Part shown: one piece after another, positions 26,488-35,376 of the stretch | How the letters are laid out: each line of letters begins with the position of its first letter | Position numbering within the stretch: the stretch's first letter is position 1 | Assembly: GCF_001373415.1 (NCBI RefSeq) | Contig: NZ_CDSE01000047.1 | Location: 1-64,000 of the forward strand | DNA length: 64,000 nucleotides | Direction of reading: 5' to 3' | From: Paenibacillus dakarensis | GTDB taxonomy: Bacteria > Bacillota > Bacilli > Paenibacillales > Paenibacillaceae | Notes under the pieces: generated by a model | The model's input: only the letters and a program-made list of their open reading frames with translations | Told to the model about the DNA's origin: nothing | Databases searched by the model: none | Program-made: the position numbers and the translations under genes

Positions 26488-27093
26488 CTAGTCACCCCAT
26501 CTTTTAAACAATTGATGATCGATTCGAATATTGTCAAGAACTTTACCAACCAGAAAATTAACAATATCGTCCAAGCTTTGCGGTTTATAATAAAAGGCTG
26601 GCATCGCCGGAATAATCTTGACTCCCAGATTCGCAAGCTTCAGCATATTCTCCAGATGGATCGAATGCAGAGGCGTTTCTCTAGGAACAATAACGAGAGT
26701 TCTTCCCTCTTTCAGCATGACATCTGCTGCACGAGCCATCAGGTTATCAGAAGCCCCGTGGGATATTGACGATAATGTTCCCATCGAACAAGGCATAATA
26801 ATCATACCTTCCACAAGATAAGAACCGCTCGCAATACTTGCGCCAATGTCAGACACAGGATGATAATGAACACTGCCGGATCTGTTTCCAAACTTCTCCT
26901 GAAGTACAGCTTCCCGGTCTCCAGCCTGCCAATCCAGTTCCTCTTTTAATACACGCCAGCCGGCATTTGTAATAACCAAGTGCACATCATATCCCAGCTC
27001 GAGTAAACACTCAACCAATCGTACTCCGTATATACTTCCGCTTGCACCTGTAATACCTACAATCCAGCTTTTTCTCCGGCTTGTATTCGTCAA
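26488..27093 (-). CDS. UbiX-like flavin prenyltransferase
   Basis: This 201-aa protein makes prenylated FMN, the cofactor of UbiD-type decarboxylases. Signatures include IVGITGASGSIYGVRLVE near the N-terminus, PCSMGTLSSISHGASDNLMARAADV (about 101-125) and LVIVPRETPLHSIHLENM (about 132). In a futalosine setting it would support decarboxylation of the prenylated naphthoate (the step often named MqnM/MqnL); the UbiD partner is not in this window. The TTG start overlaps the stop of the upstream UbiA-like gene. Confidence 0.88.
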   Translation of the reverse strand: MTNTSRRKSWIVGITGASGSIYGVRLVECLLELGYDVHLVITNAGWRVLKEELDWQAGDREAVLQEKFGNRSGSVHYHPVSDIGASIASGSYLVEGMIIMPCSMGTLSSISHGASDNLMARAADVMLKEGRTLVIVPRETPLHSIHLENMLKLANLGVKIIPAMPAFYYKPQSLDDIVNFLVGKVLDNIRIDHQLFKRWGD

Positions 27094-27962
27094 AGGTACT
27101 TCACCACCAGATCAATCAAAGTAAATACAAATAATACGATACTAAGTGTACTGTTCATCGTGAAGAAAGCAGTCTGCAGTCTGGTCATATCTTTGGGAGA
27201 TAAAATGTAATGCTGGTAGAACAATATCCCGCAAGCGATAATCATACCGATTAAATACCACCAGCTTAACGGAGTTACCAGGAAAAGAATAATAAAGCCG
27301 ACAGCAGTAATCACATGGAATCCACGAGCGAACCATAGTGCTTTCTGAAGGCCAAAGCGGGATGGGATCGAATACAGCCCTTCCTTGCTGTCAAAGTCCA
27401 GGTCCTGACAGGCATATATCACATCAAATCCTGCAGTCCAGAAGGCCAAAGCTATATAAAATATAATTGCTTTATAGTCCACTTGTCCGGTAACCGCTAC
27501 CCATCCGCCAAGCGGAGCAAGTGCAGTTGTCAATCCTAGAACTACATGACAAAGCCAGGTAAAACGTTTGGTATAGGAATAAAATACAAGCATGAAAACG
27601 GCAATAGGAAGCAATCGAAACGCGAATGGATCCAGCTCTGCTGTTGCCCAGAAAAATACACCAAAAGATAAAATAATAAATAATACCACTTCGAGTGGTT
27701 TGAGCAGCCCCGCAGGGATAGCACGTCCGACTGTTCTTGGATTCTTAGCATCTATGTATTGATCAGTCAGCCGGTTTAAACCAAAGGCAGCACTCCGGGC
27801 TCCAAACATGGCGAGAAGGATCCAGCCGATATCTCCCCAAGAGGGAAGATGGTCAAATTCGACCACAGATCCCACAAGGGCTCCCATTAGTGCGAAAGGC
27901 AGAGCAAATAAGGTATGCTCTACTTTGATCATTTCCAAGTAAACACCGATCTTCTTAAACAT
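27090..27962 (-). CDS. mqnP: UbiA-family prenyltransferase (MqnP-like)
   Basis: This 290-aa membrane enzyme has about eight helices and the two Asp-rich motifs of UbiA proteins. The first is NRLTDQYIDAKNPRT (about 65-79); the second is YACQDLDFDSKEGL (about 183-196). It should attach the heptaprenyl chain to an aromatic acid. Classical MenA differs in sequence, and the neighbours suggest the futalosine intermediate 1,4-dihydroxy-6-naphthoate as acceptor. The ATG at 27962 has AAGGAG 7 bases upstream and overlaps the end of menG by 8 bp. Confidence 0.85.
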   Translation of the reverse strand: MFKKIGVYLEMIKVEHTLFALPFALMGALVGSVVEFDHLPSWGDIGWILLAMFGARSAAFGLNRLTDQYIDAKNPRTVGRAIPAGLLKPLEVVLFIILSFGVFFWATAELDPFAFRLLPIAVFMLVFYSYTKRFTWLCHVVLGLTTALAPLGGWVAVTGQVDYKAIIFYIALAFWTAGFDVIYACQDLDFDSKEGLYSIPSRFGLQKALWFARGFHVITAVGFIILFLVTPLSWWYLIGMIIACGILFYQHYILSPKDMTRLQTAFFTMNSTLSIVLFVFTLIDLVVKYL

Positions 27963-28713
27963 TCTGACTCTCCTTGATCCCAATATGTAAAGCTGCTATT
28001 CCGCCGGTTAAGGGATAGGCTTCAACTTGAACCAATCCGACCTTACGGAATTCCTCAGCCAGCTCTTCTCTCCCTGGGAACAGAGCCACTGATTCAGGAA
28101 GCCATTTATATTGATCATACCGTTTGGCAATGATTTTTCCGATCATAGGCAGCATTTTAGAAAAATAAAAATTGTACAAGCCTTTAAATGGCTGCCATGT
28201 CACCTTGGAAAGTTCAAGACATACGACCATTCCTCCAGGTTTCACAACACGCTTCATCTCTTTCAGAACCTGGTTGTAATCCGGAACATTCCTTAGGCCA
28301 AAACCGATCGTCGCATAGTCGAAACTGTTATCATCAAAGGGAAGGCTCATCGCATTACCCTGAACCAGCGTAATCTGGTTGTCTAAGCCCTTTTGATTCA
28401 CCTTCTGCTGACCAACCTGCAGCATGCTTTCACTGAAATCGAGTCCCACTATGTGGCCGGTTTCACTTGCCTGGGCTATGCTGATCGTCCAATCGCAAGT
28501 GCCGCAGCACAAATCAATTGCCGTATTTCCGGGCTCAATGTTCATTTTCTTCATTGCAAAATTACGCCACAACTTGTGCTGCCTGAAGCTGGTAATGTCA
28601 TTCATGATGTCATATTTATCAGCGATGCTTTCAAATACGGAATGAACATATTCCTCCTTCGGTTTATTGCTCTCATCATGCTTGGTTATAGGCTTTACCG
28701 AATTATCGCCCAT
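27955..28713 (-). CDS. menG: Demethylmenaquinone methyltransferase
   Basis: This 252-aa SAM-dependent methyltransferase performs the last step of menaquinone synthesis. UbiE/MenG signatures are visible: YDIMNDITSFRQHKLWR near residue 34, the SAM site DLCCGTCDWTISIA (about 66-79), and YATIGFGLRNVPDYNQVLKE near residue 134. It lies between hepS and the UbiA-like gene with short spacing, in the place known as gerCB in B. subtilis. Confidence 0.95.
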   Translation of the reverse strand: MGDNSVKPITKHDESNKPKEEYVHSVFESIADKYDIMNDITSFRQHKLWRNFAMKKMNIEPGNTAIDLCCGTCDWTISIAQASETGHIVGLDFSESMLQVGQQKVNQKGLDNQITLVQGNAMSLPFDDNSFDYATIGFGLRNVPDYNQVLKEMKRVVKPGGMVVCLELSKVTWQPFKGLYNFYFSKMLPMIGKIIAKRYDQYKWLPESVALFPGREELAEEFRKVGLVQVEAYPLTGGIAALHIGIKESQNV

Positions 28714-28721
28714 AGTAACAC

Positions 28722-29588
28722 CTATCCTTCCCTTACTGCAGTTCGATATCTGTTAATTCTCTGAGAGAACGGTATGAGGATCCCACTCATTTGAGCTGAA
28801 ATTCCTTCTTCGTCCCCCATTGATATTGCTGATTGTACACTGCTAACAGAGTGACGCAGCTTGTCCAGCAGATCATCCATTGCTTTATACTTCAGCATCA
28901 GCTTTGTCCAATCCCTGGAATCCGTCTTTTCCATGGAAAGCATCTTCTTCTCATCCTCATTGACTTGTCCAAGAAGATACCAATAAGCATACCCACGCTC
29001 ACCTTCTTCTGGAGAAGCAGTGCGAGCCATTTCTCTTTCGATCGTCTCGCAGCGGGTTACCTCATTCAACAGCGTTTTCCACAATTCTTGAATGGAAGGC
29101 TCGATCAGCGGAGTAAAAGAAAGAAACAGCTGCATGTTCAGCTGTACCATTTGAGATAAATATTCTTCTGCTGACAGAAGCAAGCTCTTCATCTTTCCAT
29201 ACAACTTGATTTTCAACACATTAACTTCACTGACAGCCTTACTCAGTATAGCAATAGCTTTCAAATCTCCGTATTGTGCCAGCAGATGATAAAACCGGCT
29301 GCTGTAATAATCACCGGCTAAAACCTTCAACTGCCGTGAACGCATCATGAGTTCCCCGTGATTCCCGGCTGTCGTGTCGATACTCTCATGTGTATCTAAC
29401 CCTACCTGAACCAATGAAGTAACCAGAGCATACAATTCAGCACGTTCCGCATTCACGCTGGAATGTTGTAAAAATATGTATAACAAATGAACGCGGGCAT
29501 CCGGAAATGCTGGAAGCTCCGTGTGTTTTTGAATCATGTCATAATTTAAATACTTATTAGCTAACTCGGGAACGCGATACGGTCTCAT
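28722..29588 (-). CDS. hepS: Heptaprenyl diphosphate synthase, component I
   Basis: This 288-aa helical subunit carries no catalytic Asp motif itself and works with HepT, where it sets product length. The family hallmark QLKVLAGDYYSSRFYHLLA lies near residue 90 and is followed by IAILSKAVSEVN. The ATG at 29588 has GGAGG 6 bases upstream; a longer frame from 29657 lacks such a site. It is the first gene of the menaquinone cluster, with menG 8 bp downstream. Confidence 0.88.
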   Translation of the reverse strand: MRPYRVPELANKYLNYDMIQKHTELPAFPDARVHLLYIFLQHSSVNAERAELYALVTSLVQVGLDTHESIDTTAGNHGELMMRSRQLKVLAGDYYSSRFYHLLAQYGDLKAIAILSKAVSEVNVLKIKLYGKMKSLLLSAEEYLSQMVQLNMQLFLSFTPLIEPSIQELWKTLLNEVTRCETIEREMARTASPEEGERGYAYWYLLGQVNEDEKKMLSMEKTDSRDWTKLMLKYKAMDDLLDKLRHSVSSVQSAISMGDEEGISAQMSGILIPFSQRINRYRTAVREG

Positions 29589-29691
29589 CCTCAGCCTCCG
29601 TGCACTTGATGTACTATAGTCCAGTCGTGATTTTAAATCCAATCTATTATAACACATGATCCCTGTGCGTACACGCCTGGTAAATACTATT

Positions 29692-30246
29692 TTACCCCGC
29701 AGGACTGATATTGAACTGCATCTTCCATAGATTAGTGAGCGTAAGATGCAGCCCTTCCACTAACCTCTCCGAAAATGGTTCATTCTTCGTTTGTTTTAGC
29801 TCTTCCAGCAGAGTATGATCCCACTCGTTTTTCCTGACGTTCGCAGCAAGTATTAAGTAACGTGACCCGGACCATGGGTCTACTGCCTCAAACCTGAGGA
29901 AAAGACGATTAACATTGTCCACATCTTCAAAGCTGAATGAAAGCACTGCCGCAAGATCCTTTTTCACAGCCTCCACCCTCAATGGGTTCTCCGTTACTTT
30001 TAGATCAAGATACAATGCTCCGTTATTCCAATCAGCCGTCCCTATTTTTAATCCGAGAGGCAAAGCGCGAAGACGATCCACCAGGTTATCATCTGACAAA
30101 TTCCCACTTGTAAAAGGATTATAAACTGCCGTACTGTTTCGTTCTTCTGTATTACTAATGGAGTGAATAGCAGAGAGAAACACAAATATTAAAAAAGTTC
30201 CCATAACCGGCACCCAGAAAAACCAGGTTCGAACTGAATATTTCAT
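29692..30246 (-). CDS. Unknown membrane-anchored protein, 184 aa
   Basis: I do not recognise a family. A single N-terminal membrane helix (residues about 7-28, WFFWVPVMGTFLIFVFLSA) is followed by an extracytoplasmic domain with alternating strands (LKIGTADWNNGALYLDL; VNRLFLRFEA; YLILAANVRKNEW). AAGGGGG precedes the ATG. It lies just upstream of hepS on the same strand and divergent from the M20 peptidase gene. Its place next to menaquinone genes may be coincidental. Confidence 0.65.
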   Translation of the reverse strand: MKYSVRTWFFWVPVMGTFLIFVFLSAIHSISNTEERNSTAVYNPFTSGNLSDDNLVDRLRALPLGLKIGTADWNNGALYLDLKVTENPLRVEAVKKDLAAVLSFSFEDVDNVNRLFLRFEAVDPWSGSRYLILAANVRKNEWDHTLLEELKQTKNEPFSERLVEGLHLTLTNLWKMQFNISPAG

Positions 30247-30436
30247 TGGTAACCCCCTTATCCAATTATCATATCCCCTTATTTAGCTCATACTTCATTG
30301 TACAATCACAAAGAACAAGCTATGCCTCCTTACAATATTCACGATCGATATTTCGTAAATTCGTAATTAGCGATAGAATAATAAGGAACTGCATAAACTG
30401 ATGCTGTTATACATGCGAAGGAGGATTCATAAAAAA

Positions 30437-31798
30437 ATGAGCGTGGACTATAAAGCATATTTTGCTGAACATCGCGAAACTCACTTAAACGAATTGAAGG
30501 AATGGTTATCGATTCCCAGCATATCTGCGATATCGGAACATAAGGAAGATGTATCCCGGGCAGCTGACTGGCTGGCGGACAAGCTGAGAGACGCAGGGCT
30601 GGAACATGTAGAAGTACATCCAACCAATGGACATCCTATTGTTACCGCAGATTATTTGCATGCTGAAGGTAAACCGACTGTATTAATTTACGGTCATTAT
30701 GATGTACAGCCTGTTGATCCGCTTAACCTGTGGGAGAGCCCTCCATTCGAGCCGACGATTCGTAACGGAAAGCTCTTTGCACGCGGCGCTACTGATGATA
30801 AAGGCCAATTATTCCTTCACGTTAAGGCGGTTGAAGCACTATTGAAACAGGAACAAGAGCTTCCTGTGAACATTAAATTTTGTATTGAAGGGGAAGAAGA
30901 GGTCTCCAGCCCGAACCTGCCGCTTTATCTGGACCAGAATAAGGACAAGCTTGCAGCCGATGCTATCCTGATCTCGGATACGTCGCTTCTGGCACCCGGG
31001 AAGCCTGCAATCTCCACGGGGCTTCGCGGTCTTTGCTCTCTTGAGCTTACCATCAATACGGCAAATACAGACCTTCACTCCGGTACATTCGGTGGAGGAG
31101 TTCCCAATGCTCTGCATGCACTTGTATCCTTGCTGTCATCACTTCATGATGAGAAGGGCCGAGTCAGCGTAAAAGGCTTTTATGATGGGGTTCTGGAGCT
31201 GTCTCCGGAAATGCATGAAGAATTCGAAAAGCAGCAGTTTGATGAGGAGCAGCTTAAGCAGGATCTTGGTCTGGATGCTCTCTTCGGTGAAGAAGGCTAC
31301 TCTTTTGTAGAGCGGGTTGGTGCTCGTCCGACACTCGAGCTAAACGGAGTCTATGGCGGGTTTCAAGGGGAAGGCAGCAAGACAGTGATACCGAAAGAAG
31401 CTCATGCGAAGATTACGTGCCGCTTGGTCGCTGATCAAGACCCGCAAGCTGTCCTGAATGCCATTGAAGCTCATTTACACGCTCACACTCCAGTCGGTGC
31501 CAAGCTCACCTTCGCTCCTAAGGAAAAAGCATTTGCATTCAATATTGATCCATCACATCCGATGCTGCAGAAAGCAGCGGACGCCTTCGAGAGTGTGTAT
31601 GGTACGCGTGCGTTGTTCACAAAAGACGGCGGCTCCATTCCGATCGTAGAAAAGCTGTCCAGTACGCTTAATGCACCTGCTGTCATGATGGGTTTTGGAT
31701 TGCCTGATGAAAACCTGCACGCGCCTAACGAGCATTTTAACCTGGAGAACTTTGATCTTGGATTATTGACAATCGTCAACTATTTAAAAATGATCTAA
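30437..31798 (+). CDS. M20-family dipeptidase
   Basis: This 453-aa zinc metallopeptidase belongs to the PepV/CNDP-like M20 family. Metal ligands and catalytic residues are visible in YGHYDVQP (about 85), GATDDKGQLFLHV (about 117), the EGEEEVSSP block near 150, ISDTSLL near 178 and the late His in LHAPNEHFNL near 435. A dimerisation domain occupies the middle third. The ATG at 30437 has AAGGAGG about 12 bases upstream; an ATG 36 bases earlier is less well placed. It is a single plus-strand gene in a minus-strand region. Confidence 0.9.
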   Translation: MSVDYKAYFAEHRETHLNELKEWLSIPSISAISEHKEDVSRAADWLADKLRDAGLEHVEVHPTNGHPIVTADYLHAEGKPTVLIYGHYDVQPVDPLNLWESPPFEPTIRNGKLFARGATDDKGQLFLHVKAVEALLKQEQELPVNIKFCIEGEEEVSSPNLPLYLDQNKDKLAADAILISDTSLLAPGKPAISTGLRGLCSLELTINTANTDLHSGTFGGGVPNALHALVSLLSSLHDEKGRVSVKGFYDGVLELSPEMHEEFEKQQFDEEQLKQDLGLDALFGEEGYSFVERVGARPTLELNGVYGGFQGEGSKTVIPKEAHAKITCRLVADQDPQAVLNAIEAHLHAHTPVGAKLTFAPKEKAFAFNIDPSHPMLQKAADAFESVYGTRALFTKDGGSIPIVEKLSSTLNAPAVMMGFGLPDENLHAPNEHFNLENFDLGLLTIVNYLKMI

Positions 31799-31813
31799 TC
31801 TGTTCCCGAACAA

Positions 31814-31858
31814 ATAAAAGGGGCAGTCCAATGTCGAATGACCTTGGGCTGCCCCTTC
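31814..31858. terminator. Terminator between M20 peptidase and mtrB
   Basis: A 14-bp stem with one mismatch (31818-31831 with 31844-31857) lies between convergent genes. The T-rich flank is better on the minus strand, so it mainly serves mtrB. Confidence 0.75.
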
Positions 31859-31889
31859 CTGCTATAAACGATAAAAGCCTAATATTAAT

Positions 31890-32114
31890 TTACGAACCAG
31901 CTTCAATATTACCGTGCTTTGTCAGCACTTCCGCTTTGCCTCGGATTTTAACGGCAGAGGTATGGTCTGTGAACTGAGCGATGATAACCTCGCCCTTATC
32001 GAGTTTTTCGGTATGGTGAAAACGAGTATCTTGCCCACGGGTCAATCCGATTACCTGAACCCCATTTTCCAGAGCCTTCACGACAAAATAATCACCGTTT
32101 TTCATGTCTTCCAT
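31890..32114 (-). CDS. mtrB: trp RNA-binding attenuation protein (TRAP)
   Basis: This 74-aa protein forms an 11-subunit ring that, with bound tryptophan, wraps (G/U)AG repeats in RNA. Numbered from the ATG at 32114, the RNA-contacting Lys37, Lys56 and Arg58 and the tryptophan-pocket Thr25, Thr30, Gln47 and Thr49 are all in place, as in Bacillus TRAP. GGGGGAGGA precedes the ATG. It follows hup, from which it is separated by a terminator; the folE (mtrA) gene that lies between them in B. subtilis is absent. Its likely target, the trp leader, is at 20149-20201. Confidence 0.96.
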   Translation of the reverse strand: MEDMKNGDYFVVKALENGVQVIGLTRGQDTRFHHTEKLDKGEVIIAQFTDHTSAVKIRGKAEVLTKHGNIEAGS

Positions 32115-32144
32115 AACCGTGTCCTCCCCCAATCTTGTAGAAAA

Positions 32145-32178
32145 GAAAAGGCCGTGAAACGAATTCACGGGCCTCTGC
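32145..32178 (-). terminator. Terminator after hup
   Basis: A stem of about 10 bp (32150-32158 with 32163-32173, one bulge) is followed by TTTTCTTTT on the minus strand. Partial read-through would feed mtrB. Confidence 0.7.
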
Positions 32179-32200
32179 TTTTTAGATAGTATGTAGAAAC

Positions 32201-32473
32201 CTATTTGATTCCGTCTTTGAGCGCTTTACCAGGTTTAAATGCAGGAACTTTGCTCGAAGGGATTTCGATTTCTTCACCCGTTTGCGGGTTACGGCCTTTA
32301 CGTGCAGAACGCTCGCGGACCTCAAAGTTTCCGAAGCCTACCAATTGGACTTTGTCTCCATTTTGCAACGCTTGAGAAATAGCATCAAAAACAGCATCAA
32401 CTGCTTTTGTTGCATCCTTCTTGGAAAGCTCCGTGGATTCAGCAACCTGAGTGATCAGATCTGATTTATTCAT
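32201..32473 (-). CDS. hup: DNA-binding protein HU
   Basis: This 90-aa dimeric DNA-bending protein has the HU signature [21 protein letters not shown] (about 46-66, in two parts) and a C-terminal [11 protein letters not shown]. It starts MNKSDLI at the ATG at 32473, with GGAGGTG 7 bases upstream; a 9-residue longer frame is not used. It corresponds to B. subtilis hbs, and its place between spoIVA and mtrB is conserved. The 250-bp gap upstream holds the spoIVA terminator. Confidence 0.97.
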   Translation of the reverse strand: MNKSDLITQVAESTELSKKDATKAVDAVFDAISQALQNGDKVQLVGFGNFEVRERSARKGRNPQTGEEIEIPSSKVPAFKPGKALKDGIK

Positions 32474-32658
32474 TCTTTCACCTCCTGACAAGGGTATCAT
32501 TTACTTGCTATTCACTGTTTCCGTTTTACCGCAAAATATACGTGCACCGGGCTTTTTTCGCCCTTTACTGCTATCTGTCGCAGGACGCGGAACAAACTTA
32601 TAGTAATACAGCCAAATCATAATTTCAAGCGTTTTACTGCTGCAGGACCTCAAAACGG

Positions 32659-32708
32659 CAAAAAACAACCGTAATCCGGCATATAAACCGGCTTACGGCT
32701 GCTTTTTT
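32659..32708. terminator. Terminator after spoIVA
   Basis: Long stem (32666-32679 with 32688-32702, two mismatches) flanked by A and T runs on both sides, so it can act in either direction. Confidence 0.82.
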
Positions 32709-32723
32709 CTCCTCATCAGTGAT

Positions 32724-34202
32724 TTATAGGATGATTGCAATTAATCCGCCTGATCCCTCATTAATAATCCGTCCCAATGTTTCTTGGAGCTTATAGCGGG
32801 CATTATCCGGCATCATCGCAATCTTGCCTTGTATTCCTTCCCGTACAATGGAGTGAAGCGAACGTCCAAATATATCAGACTCCCAAATTTTGATCGGATC
32901 ATTCTCGAAATCCTGCATCAGATAGCGAACTAACTCTTCACTCTGCTTCTCTGTTCCTATGATCGGTGAGAATTCGGATTCCACATCGACACGGATCATA
33001 TGAATAGATGGAGCCGTTGCTTTCAACCGAACGCCGAATCGGGTTCCTTGACGGATGAGTTCCGGCTCGTCAAGTGCCATTTCAGCCAGCGATGGAGCCG
33101 CAATGCCGTAACCTGTTGTTTTGACCATTTCAAGTGCTTCAGCAAACCGGTCATATTCACGTTTCGCATGAGAGAACTCCTGCATCAGCTGAAGCAGATG
33201 GTCCTTGCCCCTTATTTCAACGCCAACCACTTCCATAAGAATACGATCATACAATTCGTCAGGTGCAAAGAGATCGATCTCGGCAACCCCTTGCCCCATG
33301 TTCATGCCGCTAAGTCCAGCGCGATCAATAAAGTCATATTCCATGAACTGGCTGACTACACGATCCACATCACGGAGACGGCGAATATCCTTCACTGTAT
33401 CTCTTACGGAATTCTCATAGTTGTTCCGGAGCCAATGATTTTCGTTCAGCACCATAACCCAGCTCGGCAGGTTCACGTTCACTTCATGCACAGGGAACTC
33501 ATACAATACTTCACGGAGAACGCCTGTAACATCATCTTCAGTCATCGACGCGGCACTTAAAGTCATAACCGGAATATCGTATTTTGCAGCCAGCTCATTG
33601 CGCAATTGCTGCGCCTCTTCGCTCTTCGGACGAGTAGAGTTAATCACTACTACAAAAGGCTTTCCTACTTCCTTTAACTCCTCGATAACCCGCTCTTCTG
33701 CCTCAACATAAGAGCTGCGCGGAATTTCAGCAATCGTGCCGTCCGTTGTTACGACAACGCCAAGAGTCGAATGTTCCTGGATCACTTTGCGTGTACCGAT
33801 CTCCGCTGCTTCCTGGAACGGAATAGGCTCCTCGAACCAAGGTGTTGAAATCATGCGAGGACCGCTCTCATCCTCGTATCCCTTTGCACCTTCTACAGCA
33901 TAGCCAACACAGTCAACAAGCCTAACATTAACCTCAAGACCTTCAGCCACTTTAATCTGAACTGCATTGTTAGGTACGAACTTCGGTTCCGTAGTCATTA
34001 TTGTTTTACCGGCAGCACTCTGCGGCAATTCATCGATAGCTCTTACCCGATCAGCTTCGTTCGTTATATTCGGAAGCACGACCGTTTCCATAAACCGCTT
34101 GATGAAGGTTGATTTACCCGTCCGGACTGCGCCAACGACACCTAAGTATATGTCCCCTCCAGTACGTTCGGCTATGTCCTTAAAAATGTCCACTTTTTCC
34201 AA
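32724..34202 (-). CDS. spoIVA: Stage IV sporulation protein A, coat-basement ATPase
   Basis: This 492-aa protein polymerises with ATP hydrolysis into the basement layer of the spore coat. It has the Walker A GAVRTGKST (about 24-32), LVDCVGY (about 98) and the conserved C-terminus GSGGLIAIIL. The length equals B. subtilis SpoIVA exactly when translation starts at the TTG at 34202, which has GAGGAGGGG 7 bases upstream; the longer open frame starting upstream is not supported. A sigma-E-like promoter lies about 190 bp upstream. Confidence 0.97.
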   Translation of the reverse strand: MEKVDIFKDIAERTGGDIYLGVVGAVRTGKSTFIKRFMETVVLPNITNEADRVRAIDELPQSAAGKTIMTTEPKFVPNNAVQIKVAEGLEVNVRLVDCVGYAVEGAKGYEDESGPRMISTPWFEEPIPFQEAAEIGTRKVIQEHSTLGVVVTTDGTIAEIPRSSYVEAEERVIEELKEVGKPFVVVINSTRPKSEEAQQLRNELAAKYDIPVMTLSAASMTEDDVTGVLREVLYEFPVHEVNVNLPSWVMVLNENHWLRNNYENSVRDTVKDIRRLRDVDRVVSQFMEYDFIDRAGLSGMNMGQGVAEIDLFAPDELYDRILMEVVGVEIRGKDHLLQLMQEFSHAKREYDRFAEALEMVKTTGYGIAAPSLAEMALDEPELIRQGTRFGVRLKATAPSIHMIRVDVESEFSPIIGTEKQSEELVRYLMQDFENDPIKIWESDIFGRSLHSIVREGIQGKIAMMPDNARYKLQETLGRIINEGSGGLIAIIL

Positions 34203-34396
34203 AAGAGATCCCCTCCTCAAATTACTCCGAAGGAAAAATGCTTTAAGAGCATCCGCTTCGTGTTCCATCTCACAGCCAAAGCCATTGCAACAATTGAGCA
34301 GCCTTTTCCTCGCCGCCAGTAGTCCGCCGCCATTATCCTAGTGAGCTCTTGGAATCGGCAAAGCGGCTTAACTCGTACATGCATTTGGACTAGTAA

Positions 34397-34426
34397 CATC
34401 ATATGTACCGGGAATCAAAATATGAC
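34397..34426 (-). promoter_or_regulatory. Sigma-E-type promoter upstream of spoIVA
   Basis: On the minus strand GTCATATTT (ending at 34426) and CATATGATG (34397-34405) are 12-13 bp apart, a fit to mother-cell sigma-E promoters. The leader is about 190 bases. The remaining parts of the 34203-34597 gap show no gene or other clear structure apart from the terminator at its end. Confidence 0.6.
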
Positions 34427-34560
34427 GGTTGCCCGGATAAGTCCGTCCTGATTTTTTTTGAAAATCTAGCCGGGCATCTGTGAACCCGAACTGCGCTTTC
34501 TAATTATGGATATGCTTAGAAGCATTCAATCATGTCTGATCGTTCAAAATAATTCCCATA

Positions 34561-34590
34561 AAAATAAAAAACCCGCTTCTCAGCGGGCTT
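34561..34590 (-). terminator. Terminator after the lipoprotein gene
   Basis: A 6-bp GC stem (34572-34577 with 34582-34587) is followed by a T run on the minus strand. Confidence 0.78.
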
Positions 34591-34597
34591 CATAAAG

Positions 34598-35356
34598 CTA
34601 TAATTGAGCTACAGGTTGATTATCCTTCCAGTAATAAGGTGTGGATTTTACAGGTGCAAAATAAGAAGCTTGCTCTAGATAAACTCTCAAATCTTCATCA
34701 GACTTCGGTTTAGCCTTTTCCTTATCGACCGCCTGCATAATATCAAAAGCATAGTCAATATAGACTGTTCCAGTGTTGTCCATCATAAATACTGCCTCTT
34801 GACCGGAATAAACGCTTTTGAGTTTCATATTCTTAACATCCGTTTTCGAAATGTCAACTGCGAATAATCCCGGGTACAGCTCATCTCCTGTCGGAAGTGT
34901 ACCGTTATTCGCCGTCTTGTAACGATTCACGGACATTTGAACCTCGTTCACTTTCTGCTTCGTATTTAAATCCAGCACCTTTACGCTAGGCTCAGACTCT
35001 TCATTAATGATAAGAAAATAGGCGCTTCCACCATTTTCAAAGGCTGTTTTCGGAATTTCATCTATATACCCCATATTCTTCAACTTATCTAAGTCCACCC
35101 GATACTTCTCATAGCGCGGAACCTCTGCATCAGCTGTGAGTATCGGAAGAACAGACTGCTCTTTATAAAAATCGTCAACAGCAGACTGTATGCGCTTAAC
35201 GCTTTCACGATAAGAAACCTGGCTGTCCTGCTCGTTATCACTTGGATACATGCATCCTGTCGTCAGAATAGATAACAGCGTAAGAATGAATGCGGTATAT
35301 GCAGCCTTTTTCATTGCTGTCGGTATTGCCTTGCCAATCGATAAAGTCCCTTTCAC
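34598..35356 (-). CDS. Unknown lipoprotein, 252 aa
   Basis: This protein has a lipoprotein signal: a hydrophobic stretch (AAYTAFILTLLSILT) ending in the lipobox LTTGC with Cys about 35. The mature part is acidic with KLKNMGYIDEIPKTAFENGG and a repeated pattern of short strands. No enzymatic motif is recognised. The start is a GTG at 35356 with AAAGGATG 7 bases upstream; an ATG 14 codons later gives a more usual signal-peptide length but no good ribosome site. It lies between ferredoxin and spoIVA genes on the same strand. Confidence 0.75.
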   Translation of the reverse strand: MKGTLSIGKAIPTAMKKAAYTAFILTLLSILTTGCMYPSDNEQDSQVSYRESVKRIQSAVDDFYKEQSVLPILTADAEVPRYEKYRVDLDKLKNMGYIDEIPKTAFENGGSAYFLIINEESEPSVKVLDLNTKQKVNEVQMSVNRYKTANNGTLPTGDELYPGLFAVDISKTDVKNMKLKSVYSGQEAVFMMDNTGTVYIDYAFDIMQAVDKEKAKPKSDEDLRVYLEQASYFAPVKSTPYYWKDNQPVAQL

Positions 35357-35376
35357 CTTGCATCATCCTTTACAAC

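Noticed and set aside
33000..33560. 186-codon plus-strand frame inside spoIVA
   Set aside because: It is antisense to a fully conserved gene and has no recognisable protein pattern.
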